Part shown: positions 57,432-64,000 of the stretch, in pieces
How positions within the stretch are numbered: the first letter of the stretch is position 1
Layout of the letters: the number at the start of each line of letters is the position of its first letter
Source: Planctomyces sp.
Lineage (GTDB): Bacteria > Planctomycetota > Planctomycetia > Planctomycetales > Planctomycetaceae
Length of the DNA stretch: 64,000 bases
Assembly: GCA_019636235.1 (NCBI GenBank)
Contig: JAHBXW010000001.1
Location: 310,001-374,000 of the forward strand
Reading direction: 5' to 3'
The notes under the pieces: generated by a model
Told to the model about the DNA's origin: nothing
The model's database searches: none
The model's input: only the letters and a program-made list of their open reading frames with translations
Translations under genes and position numbers: made by a program

Positions 57432-58913
57432 GTGTCGAACATTATCGACGACTACGAACTGTTGAACTGCCTGGCCACCGGCAACGTCTCGCAGATCTGG
57501 GAAGCCAAGCAGGTCTCGTCGGGCCAGACGTTCGCGATGAAGCTGCTGCTGCCGGAGACGCTCAAGGAGTCGGAGCATCGGGCCGCGCTCAAGCACGAGG
57601 CCGCCGTCGGCAAAAGCCTCGACCATCCGAACATCATCAAGCTGTTCGATGTGCGGATCAACAAGAAGCACGGCTACTTCATCATGGAGTATTTCCGGGC
57701 GCCGAACCTGAAGTCGATGCTGCGCTCCGACCTGACGGGAGCGCGGGTCCGCCTCAAGCGGATGGTGGAGTGCATCTCGCAGGCCGTCGCCCACATGCAC
57801 GAAAAAGGCTGGGTGCACCGCGACATCAAGCCGGACAACATTTTGATCAACAAGGGGTCTGAGGTCCGGATCATCGACTTCTCGCTGGCGGCGCATCCCA
57901 AGTCGCTGATCGGACGGATGCTGTCCAGCAAGCGCCGGACGGCCATCCAGGGGACCCGCACGTACCTGGCTCCGGAGCTGATCGAACGCAAGCCGCTGGC
58001 GATCTCCGCGGACATTTACAGCCTGGGCGTGACGATGTACGAGGTGCTGACCGGCCGTCCGCCGTTCGTCAGCGGCAATGCGAACGAACTGTTGATGATG
58101 CACGTCCGCGATACGCCGGAGAAGCCGTCGGGATACAACGACAACGTGACTTCGGAATGCGACGCGCTGGTGATGTCGATGTTGGCCAAGAAGCCGGAAA
58201 AGCGTCCGCAAAGCATGCATGAGGTCTTCGCGGCGATCCGCAACATGCGGCTGTTCAAGGTCGATGCGGACGAGCAGGCGAAGCTGGATGCGGTGAAGGC
58301 CGAGGACCGGAATGCGCAGTCGCTGAACGCCCGGTTGGACAGCCGCGTCGACGCCGCGCGGACGCCGGAGGAGCGGGCCGCCGTCGCGGCCGAAGCCAAG
58401 CGCATCCGCCAGGAAACCGAGACCAAGCGCAAGGCTGCGATCGCGAAACAGGCTGCGAAGAAGGGGGGCAAGCAGCCCGCGGCGCCCGCGCCGCAGCCAA
58501 CCGCCCCCACGTACGGCGGCATGCCCGCGCCGATGCCGGGATACCCCGCGCCTGGCATGCCCATGCCCGGGTATGGTTATCCCCAGCCGGGAGCGTATCC
58601 GCCGGCGGCCGCGTTTCCTCCCGGACAGTTCCCCCCAGGTCAGTTTCCCGGTGGGCAGTTTCCACCAGGTCAGTTGCCCCCTGGTCAGTACCCGGGAGCG
58701 CCGATGCCCGGTCAGATGCCGGGTCAGTTCCCGCCGGGATACGGCGCTCCGGTCCCGCAGGGATTCCCCGCCGCGCCGCAGCCGATCCCCCGACCGGCCG
58801 CTCCCGCGCCTGCTCAGCCGCAACCGCATCCTGCCGAACCCCGCCGGCCCAAGCCGCTGAAGGACGATCCGGAGGACCTGCCGCTGATGGACGAACTGCC
58901 GGAAGTGATTTGA
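57432..58913 (+). CDS. Ser/Thr protein kinase with Pro/Gln-rich tail
   Basis: The product is 493 residues from a GTG at 57432 preceded by GGGGGAA. Residues 8-275 are a Hanks-type kinase: Lys37 (AMKLL), Glu56, HRDIKPDN (129-136) with catalytic Asp131, and APE at 180-182. Two features are unusual: the glycine loop is TGNVSQIW instead of GxGxxG, and the Mg-binding DFG reads DFS (149-151). The middle section (280-355) is alanine- and charge-rich, helical; residues about 390-470 form a proline/glycine/glutamine repeat tail. No transmembrane helix is present, so it is soluble, unlike many planctomycete kinases. Its targets are unknown. It lies between ilvE and accA. Confidence 0.93.
   Translation: MSNIIDDYELLNCLATGNVSQIWEAKQVSSGQTFAMKLLLPETLKESEHRAALKHEAAVGKSLDHPNIIKLFDVRINKKHGYFIMEYFRAPNLKSMLRSDLTGARVRLKRMVECISQAVAHMHEKGWVHRDIKPDNILINKGSEVRIIDFSLAAHPKSLIGRMLSSKRRTAIQGTRTYLAPELIERKPLAISADIYSLGVTMYEVLTGRPPFVSGNANELLMMHVRDTPEKPSGYNDNVTSECDALVMSMLAKKPEKRPQSMHEVFAAIRNMRLFKVDADEQAKLDAVKAEDRNAQSLNARLDSRVDAARTPEERAAVAAEAKRIRQETETKRKAAIAKQAAKKGGKQPAAPAPQPTAPTYGGMPAPMPGYPAPGMPMPGYGYPQPGAYPPAAAFPPGQFPPGQFPGGQFPPGQLPPGQYPGAPMPGQMPGQFPPGYGAPVPQGFPAAPQPIPRPAAPAPAQPQPHPAEPRRPKPLKDDPEDLPLMDELPEVI
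58610..58745 (+). repeat. In-frame repeat encoding PGQFPxG-like units
   Basis: Roughly ten short, imperfect repeats around a core such as CCxGGxCAGTT encode PPGQFPPGQFPGGQFPPGQ and similar units in the kinase tail. Synonymous drift between copies shows that they are not very recent. Confidence 0.8.
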
Positions 58914-59129
58914 AGCCCGTCGGTCGCCGACGCGGGAACGCCCGCCGGCCAACGGCGCTGGCCCCGGACGGGTTCTGTTGCCTGCCGCAGATGCACTACA
59001 CTCGCGGCCGCCGCAGGGTGGGGGAGTGGACGCCGCTTGTCGCCCGCCCCGCGTGCGCACGGGATCGTCCGGACGGACGGTCTGACTGACGAAACCCGAT
59101 TCCCGCCCGAGCGCGGGCCAGCATCGTCC

Positions 59130-60122
59130 ATGAGCAAACTCATTCCGCTGCCGTTCGAACGGCCGATCGTCGACCTCGAATCGCAGTTGGAGCAGCTTGA
59201 GCAGCAACTCGGCCGCTCCCCGCAGTTGACCGATGCCGTGCGGCAGATGCGAGTCGAACTGCAGCGGCTGACGCGCGAAGTCTACGAGAACCTCCGCCCC
59301 TGGGAGGTCGTCAGCGTCGCCCGCCATACGAACCGCCCGCAGGCCCTCGATTACGTCGAGCTGATCTTCGACGAGTTCGTCGAACTGCACGGCGACCGGG
59401 CCTTCGGCGACGACCGGGCCATCCTCACCGGCTTCGCCCAGCTCGATGACCAGAAGGTGCTGTTCGTCGGACAGCACAAGGGGCGGAATCTGGACGAGCG
59501 GATCACGCACAATTACGGGATGGCCCACCCCGAAGGGTACCGCAAGGCGTTGATGAAGATGCAACTGGCCGCCAAGTACCAGTTGCCAATCGTGTGCTTC
59601 ATCGACACCGCGGGAGCCTTTCCCGGGATCGGCGCGGAAGAGCGCGGTCAGGCCTACCAGATCGCCTACAACCTGCGGGAGATGTCCCGCGTCCGGACGC
59701 CGATCGTGTGCGTCGTCATTGGCGAGGGGGGCTCCGGAGGGGCGCTCGGCATCGGCATCGGCGATCACGTCGCAGTGCTGCAGTACGCGTACTACTCGGT
59801 CATCAGTCCCGAAGGCTGCGCCGGCATTCTCTGGAAGCATCCGAAGTTCGCGGACAAGGCCGCGGAAGCGTTGCGGTTCACGGCGCCGGACCTGCTGAAA
59901 TTCGGAGTGATCGACGAAGTCGTGCCGGAGCCGCTGGGTGGCGCGCATCGCGACCATCGCCGCATGGCCATCACGCTGAAAGGCACGCTGCTGCACGCCC
60001 TCAAACAACTCAAGTCGCTGCCGCTCGACGAGCTGTTGAACCGCCGCTACGACAAGTTTCGGCGGATCGGGCAGTTCGAGGAGCAGCACGCGACCACGGC
60101 CGAGTCGTCGGCGGCATCCTGA
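59130..60122 (+). CDS. accA: Acetyl-CoA carboxylase carboxyltransferase subunit alpha
   Basis: The product is 330 residues from ATG 59130 (MSKLIPLPFERPIVDLESQL). It pairs with AccD to move carboxyl groups from biotin to acetyl-CoA, the first committed step of fatty-acid synthesis. The crotonase-type core has FVGQHKGRN, HPEGYRKALMKMQLA, CFIDTAGAFPGIGAEERGQA and GEGGSGGALGIGIGDHVAVL, with YSVISPEGCAGILWK near the C-terminus. All are strongly conserved in AccA. accD is not in the window. It lies 216 bases after the kinase gene and 43 bases before dacB. Confidence 0.97.
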   Translation: MSKLIPLPFERPIVDLESQLEQLEQQLGRSPQLTDAVRQMRVELQRLTREVYENLRPWEVVSVARHTNRPQALDYVELIFDEFVELHGDRAFGDDRAILTGFAQLDDQKVLFVGQHKGRNLDERITHNYGMAHPEGYRKALMKMQLAAKYQLPIVCFIDTAGAFPGIGAEERGQAYQIAYNLREMSRVRTPIVCVVIGEGGSGGALGIGIGDHVAVLQYAYYSVISPEGCAGILWKHPKFADKAAEALRFTAPDLLKFGVIDEVVPEPLGGAHRDHRRMAITLKGTLLHALKQLKSLPLDELLNRRYDKFRRIGQFEEQHATTAESSAAS

Positions 60123-60165
60123 CGCGGGCCGTGCGGAACCTGGAGATGCCGTCGGAGGCTGGCGG

Positions 60166-61731
60166 ATGCGAAGTGGGCATGCGGCGCGCATAACGGCGAT
60201 CCTTCTGGCTCTGGTCTTTGCGGTCCCGGCGTTCGCGTCTGATCCCCCGCCCTGGCAGGAGCGGCTGCAATCCGTTCTCGACCGACCGGAGTACCGGCAC
60301 GCCCACTGGGGCCTGCTGGTCGTTGACGCAAAGACGGGCGATGTCGTCTACGAACATCAGGCGGACAAGCTGTTCGCGCCGGCCTCGGTGACGAAACTGT
60401 TCTCCGTGGGCGCCGCGTGGGCGGCCTTCGGGCCCGACCACCGCTTCATCACTCCAGTCTTTCGTCGCGGCGACGTGCGGGATGCTGGCGCGCTCGAGGG
60501 AGATCTGGTCCTCCGCGCGACAGGCGACCTCACGCTGCACGGCCGGGGCAGCGAATCCGGCGAGATCAGTTTCCGCAATGGCGATCACACCTACGCCAAC
60601 GGCAACCTGACGGCGCAATTGACGGACGAGAATCCGCTCGCAGGGCTGGACGAACTGGCGCGGCAGGTCGCCGCGGCCGGGATCCGGCGGATCAACGGCG
60701 ATGTTCTCATTGATGCGCGATTGTTCGAGCCGGCTTCCAGCACGGGCAGCGGTCCCGGTCGCGTGACTCCGATGCTCGTCAACGACAATCTGCTCGATGT
60801 CCTGGTGACGGCGGCGGCGGAGGCAGGGCAGCCGGCGACCGTCTCGACGCGGCCGGAAACAGCGCTGTTCACGATCGACTCGTTTGTCGAGACCGGGCCG
60901 GCCGGGGCGCGCCCGGAACTGTCTCTCCGCTGGTCTGGTTCGGGGCGGGCTGTTGTGCGTGGGAAGGTTCCTGCGGGGCATCGGCCGATCGTCCGCGTTC
61001 TGGAATGGGAGGATCCGGAGTTTGTCGCGCGGGGGCTGTTCATCGAAGCCCTGCAGCGGGCCGGCATCCGGGTCGACGCTTCCCCGCTCGCGGCTTCTTC
61101 CGCCGCGCTTCCTGAGGTCGACTGGTACGCCACGGCCCCGCGTGTCGCGGCGCTGGAATCGCCGACGTTCGCGGAGGAGGCCAAGCTGATTCTGAAGGTC
61201 AGCCACAATCTGCATGCCAGCACGCTGCCGCTGCTCCTCGCCGCCAGCCGGGACCGCCGCACGCTGTCCGAGGGGCTGGCGATTCAGGGCGAGATTCTGG
61301 AGCAGCTCGGGGTCGAGCGCGGGACGATTTCGTTCGGCGGCGGCGCCGGCGGAGATCGCGCGGATTACACCACGCCCCGGGCGACCGTCCAGTTGCTCAG
61401 CCAACTGGCCTCCCGTGAGGACGGCGAGCGATTCCGGGCCGCGCTGCCGATCCTGGGAGTCGACGGGACGCTGTCGTCGATCGGGGCGAAGGACAGCCCC
61501 GCGCGGGGAAGGGTGTTCGCGAAGACCGGGACCCTGTTCTGGGACAACCGGCTGAACGGTCGCCCATTGCTGACGAGCAAGGCCCTGGCGGGGTACATCG
61601 ACGCCGCCTCGGGGCGTCAGCTGGCGTTCGCCTGCTTCGTGAATCTGACCCACCTTTCATCGGGCGAAGAGACGGCCCGGGAAGGGCAGGCGCTGGGCGA
61701 GATCGCGGAGATTCTTCAGCAGGGTCTTTGA
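60166..61731 (+). CDS. dacB: D-alanyl-D-alanine carboxypeptidase/endopeptidase (PBP4 type)
   Basis: The product is 521 residues from ATG 60166, with GGAGG at a good distance. A signal peptide (ITAILLALVFAVPAFA) directs it to the periplasm. Active-site motifs of the S13 family are present in order: SVTK with nucleophile Ser74 and Lys77, SHN at 346-348 and KTG at 453-455. Between SxxK and SxN lies the large accessory domain usual for PBP4 proteins. It trims or cross-cleaves peptidoglycan peptides. Together with murC and murB it is further evidence of a peptidoglycan wall. A small sequence block with hairpins follows it. Confidence 0.94.
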   Translation: MRSGHAARITAILLALVFAVPAFASDPPPWQERLQSVLDRPEYRHAHWGLLVVDAKTGDVVYEHQADKLFAPASVTKLFSVGAAWAAFGPDHRFITPVFRRGDVRDAGALEGDLVLRATGDLTLHGRGSESGEISFRNGDHTYANGNLTAQLTDENPLAGLDELARQVAAAGIRRINGDVLIDARLFEPASSTGSGPGRVTPMLVNDNLLDVLVTAAAEAGQPATVSTRPETALFTIDSFVETGPAGARPELSLRWSGSGRAVVRGKVPAGHRPIVRVLEWEDPEFVARGLFIEALQRAGIRVDASPLAASSAALPEVDWYATAPRVAALESPTFAEEAKLILKVSHNLHASTLPLLLAASRDRRTLSEGLAIQGEILEQLGVERGTISFGGGAGGDRADYTTPRATVQLLSQLASREDGERFRAALPILGVDGTLSSIGAKDSPARGRVFAKTGTLFWDNRLNGRPLLTSKALAGYIDAASGRQLAFACFVNLTHLSSGEETAREGQALGEIAEILQQGL

Positions 61732-62283
61732 GCCGGTGGAGCCTGCCGCGCGGCCTGTCGGCTGGCCGGCTCACGCCGCCGTTCGGGGTCGCGTCGCGGC
61801 GGTCATTCCGCGCGGGCCGTTCGCCTTGGCGGCCGCCCGCGTCGAAAGCCCGATCGATGTGGCCGCGCGGCAACGTCCGCGTTGCGTCCGGGAAACACGC
61901 TTCGTCGCGTTTCCCTGAGATTTTCACCATCCCAGGTGAACATAACGGACATTATCGGACGTTGGTGGGGGCCTTCATCCGGGCGGCGGCCTGGCGGAAG
62001 GCGCAGCTCCCGTCGCGATCTTGTCGACGCGCGCATCGCCCTCCGCGCAGCGCGCCAAGCAGCGTGCCGCGGGTCGGCCAGCGAGCGCATTTCGGGGAGC
62101 GGCGTCGGCGTTCGAATCCGGACATGAAGGCTCTGCTCCGCTGATGGGAATCGGGGCCGTCAGGCTGGTCCGCCAGCCGGACGTTTGCGACCCCGTGGAA
62201 ATGTGATACGAACCCCTCCGAGGAGCGGCAAGCGCTCCGCCGGCGGCGATCGACCGCTCGGCTCAGAGGTCGTTGAGGACACG
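61732..62283. other. 552-base intergenic region with three consecutive hairpins
   Basis: Between dacB and tyrS no convincing gene is visible; an open frame of 138 codons here is arginine-rich and unlike protein. Within a locally AT-richer patch are three stems in a row: CAACG-TCCG-CGTTG (61871-61884), GGGAAAC/GTTTCCC (61890-61915, followed by TGAGATTTTC) and TTCACC/GGTGAA (61923-61940). The second could terminate dacB. The rest probably contains the tyrS promoter. No T-box consensus was found. Confidence 0.45.
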
Positions 62284-63510
62284 ATGGCATTTCTCCCTGT
62301 CGCCGAACAGCTCGCGGTCATCCGCCGCGGCGTCGAGAAGATCGTTCCCGAGCAGGAACTGGAGCAGCGGCTCGAGAGTTCCCGCGCCTCCGGCGTGCCG
62401 CTGCGGGTCAAGTACGGCATCGATCCGACCGGCATCGACGTCCACCTGGGGCACACGGTCCCGCTTCGAAAGCTGCGCCAGTTCCAGGATCTGGGCCATC
62501 AGGCGGTGATCATCATCGGAAATGCGACGGCCCTCGTCGGCGACCCCAGCGGCCGGGACCAGGCCCGCAGCAGGAAACTGACGCCGGAGGACGTCGAGCG
62601 GAACGCCCGCGACTACCTGGCGCAGGTCGGACGCGTCGTGGACCTTGACCGGGCCGAGGTCCACCGCAATGCGAACTGGTTCGGCCCGATGGCGTTCACC
62701 GACCTTTTGTCGCTGTGCGGCAAAGTGACGGTCGCCCAGCTTCTGACCCGGGACGACTTCTCGAAGCGGATGGCCGCCGGCACGCCGATCTTTCTGCACG
62801 AGTGCCTGTACCCGGTGATGCAGGCCTGGGACTCGGTGATGATCCGATCGGACATTGAACTCGGCGGAACGGAACAGCTCTACAGCTTCATGCTGGCCCG
62901 CGACCTTCAGCGGACGCAGGGGCTGCCGGAACAGATTGGCGTCATGTCGCCGATCCTTGTCGGGCTGGACGGCGTTCGCCGGATGGGCAAGAGCCTGGGC
63001 AATTACATCGGCGTCGCCGAGCCGGCCTACGACATGATGAAGAAGTTCATGCAGCTCCCGGACGACTGCATGCGGATGTATTTCGAGTTGTTGACGACGG
63101 CGCCGCTCGACGACGTGGGCCGGCTGCTGGGCGGGCATCCGAAACAGGCCAAGCTGACGCTGGCGAAGACGGTGATTGACGAATACCACGGCGCGGGCGC
63201 TGGCGACGAGGCGGCCGCGCGCTGGCAGCGGGAGATCGGGGAAGGGGCGCTGCCCGAGGACATTCCCATCGCGACGATTCCGGCCTCCGCCGTGCAGGAT
63301 GGACACATCTCCGCGGCGCAGTTGCTGAAACTCGCGGGGCTGTGCGCGTCGACGAGCGACGCCCGTCGTGCGATCCAGCAGGGAGGCGCCTACATCGGCG
63401 ACGACAAACGGGCGATCGCCAGCCACGACGAGGCGATCCCCGTTTCCAGCGGCATGTTGATCCGCGTCGGAAAAAAACGCATCTGCCGGCTGGAGATCGG
63501 CGGCGGCTGA
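62284..63510 (+). CDS. tyrS: Tyrosine--tRNA ligase
   Basis: The product is 408 residues from ATG 62284; the frame is open upstream but not conserved there. It charges tRNA-Tyr. Class I signatures are HLGH (54-57) and RMGKS (233-237, the KMSKS loop); YGIDPTGIDVHLGHTVP, SDIELGGTEQLYSFMLARDL and VMSPILVGLDG mark the tyrosine and ATP pockets and fit the TyrRS branch with a short linker. The C-terminal part (ISAAQLLKLAGLCASTSDAR and KRICRLEIG) is an S4 RNA-binding domain. It is followed after 119 bases by the folC gene. Confidence 0.95.
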   Translation: MAFLPVAEQLAVIRRGVEKIVPEQELEQRLESSRASGVPLRVKYGIDPTGIDVHLGHTVPLRKLRQFQDLGHQAVIIIGNATALVGDPSGRDQARSRKLTPEDVERNARDYLAQVGRVVDLDRAEVHRNANWFGPMAFTDLLSLCGKVTVAQLLTRDDFSKRMAAGTPIFLHECLYPVMQAWDSVMIRSDIELGGTEQLYSFMLARDLQRTQGLPEQIGVMSPILVGLDGVRRMGKSLGNYIGVAEPAYDMMKKFMQLPDDCMRMYFELLTTAPLDDVGRLLGGHPKQAKLTLAKTVIDEYHGAGAGDEAAARWQREIGEGALPEDIPIATIPASAVQDGHISAAQLLKLAGLCASTSDARRAIQQGGAYIGDDKRAIASHDEAIPVSSGMLIRVGKKRICRLEIGGG

Positions 63511-63629
63511 ATCCGTTTGAAGATGCCGGAATTGGTCGCGCGGCGTTGCTGGCGGGCGCAGCCGGCGGGTCTTAGAGTCCAGTTCGAAGCCTGCCGGCCG
63601 CCGGGCCGCCCTGTTGTCCGCCGTGTTCG

Positions 63630-64000
63630 ATGTCTCCTCCGCGCGTGTCCTCGCCGAACGATGCCGTTGCCGACGCTGCGTCCGGCGGCGGGCTGTCTCC
63701 CGCCCTGACCTGGCTGTTCGGGCGCTTGAATTACGAGCGGGCGCCGCACGATTCCTACACCGTCGAGGACTTTCGGCTGGGGCGCATGCAGCGTCTGCTG
63801 GAACTGCTGGGGGATCCGCAGCACGCGTTGCCTGCGGCGCACATCGCGGGGACCAAGGGGAAGGGATCGACGGCCGCCATGCTGGCCGCGATGCTCGAGG
63901 CTGCGGGGTTGCGCGTCGGTCTGTTCACGTCGCCGCACCTGACGCACTATGAGGAGCGGATGACGGTCAACGGCCGCCGGCCCGACGCCGCTGATCTGGA
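63630..64000 (+). CDS. folC: FolC (folylpolyglutamate/dihydrofolate synthase), 3'-truncated
   Basis: The frame starting at ATG 63630 runs off the end of the window after 123 complete codons, so only the N-terminus is seen. TWLFGRLNYERAPHDSYTVE and the ATP-binding AHIAGTKGKGSTAAMLA (P-loop GTKGKGST at 74-81) are typical, followed by VGLFTSPHLTHYEERMTVNG. The enzyme adds glutamate to dihydropteroate or folates. The first 25 residues are a non-conserved leader, so translation might start later. Confidence 0.9.
   Translation, partial: MSPPRVSSPNDAVADAASGGGLSPALTWLFGRLNYERAPHDSYTVEDFRLGRMQRLLELLGDPQHALPAAHIAGTKGKGSTAAMLAAMLEAAGLRVGLFTSPHLTHYEERMTVNGRRPDAADL

Noticed and set aside
58610-58745. CRISPR-like array
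   Set aside because: The repeats are short, in frame, inside a kinase gene, and have no spacers of even length.
61728-62144. A 138-codon gene between dacB and tyrS
   Set aside because: The translation is arginine/serine-rich with no fold pattern and the stretch contains hairpins; it reads like non-coding GC-rich DNA.
61732-62283. T-box riboswitch before tyrS
   Set aside because: The T-box core sequence and an antiterminator/terminator pair could not be found, and the stems lie over 340 bases from the tyrS start.

Overview
This high-GC window looks like a stretch of planctomycete chromosome. The lineage-typical markers are a DUF1559 pseudopilin-like protein paired with a small lipoprotein, a DUF1571 protein, a very large secreted protein with a C-terminal PVC-type cytochrome c domain, an Uma2-family protein, Gfo/Idh/MocA oxidoreductases, a Ser/Thr kinase with a Pro/Gln-rich tail, and many secreted enzymes. 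The assignment rests on gene content; no rRNA, tRNA or CRISPR array was seen. Most of the sequence is densely packed, with several 4-nt ATGA overlaps between consecutive genes.

Layout. 1-4.2 kb: end of an MFS transporter and two secreted carbohydrate-active-like proteins. 4.3-7.6 kb: a minus-strand fatty-acid-type cluster (dehydratase, FabG, long acyl carrier protein, second dehydratase) behind an ArsR-type regulator with a long, structured candidate leader. 7.7-11.5 kb: PVC cytochrome protein preceded by an overlapping Uma2 gene. 11.8-21.8 kb: purA, lactonase, a YyaL-type thioredoxin-domain protein, murC-murB, an oxidoreductase and a K+ channel with two RCK halves. 22-27.4 kb: a bacterial serpin, a Tat-exported deacetylase-like protein, DUF1559 and a lipoprotein. 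27.5-33 kb: rhodanese, DUF1015, trxB, a flippase-like membrane protein and a beta-CASP metallo-beta-lactamase protein. 33.0-34.7 kb: a retron. 34.7-39.9 kb: trpA, DUF1571, a CPBP protease, an oxidoreductase and a LuxR-type regulator. 39.9-45.2 kb: a three-gene TolQ/TolR-like membrane system and a small membrane protein. 45.5-64 kb: mostly housekeeping (aceE, thiO, rho, coaE, Lol-type ABC exporter, ilvE, kinase, accA, dacB, tyrS, start of folC).

The highlight is a complete, apparently self-contained retron at 33,042-34,669. It has a sigma70-like promoter whose predicted start site coincides with the first base of the 5' inverted repeat (a1). A 163-nt non-coding RNA follows, with a1/a2 repeats pairing at 19 of 21 positions, two short msr-type hairpins and a 16-bp bulged msd-type hairpin. 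The reverse transcriptase carries the retron hallmarks NAxxH, YADD and VTG. No effector gene is apparent beside it: the neighbours are a metallo-beta-lactamase-fold gene and trpA. The RT has about 100 residues ahead of its core, which recalls myxobacterial retron RTs. Secondary points of interest are the ArsR leader RNA candidate, the TolQ/TolR-like module, the serpin with an extra charged insertion and a kinase with DFS in place of DFG.
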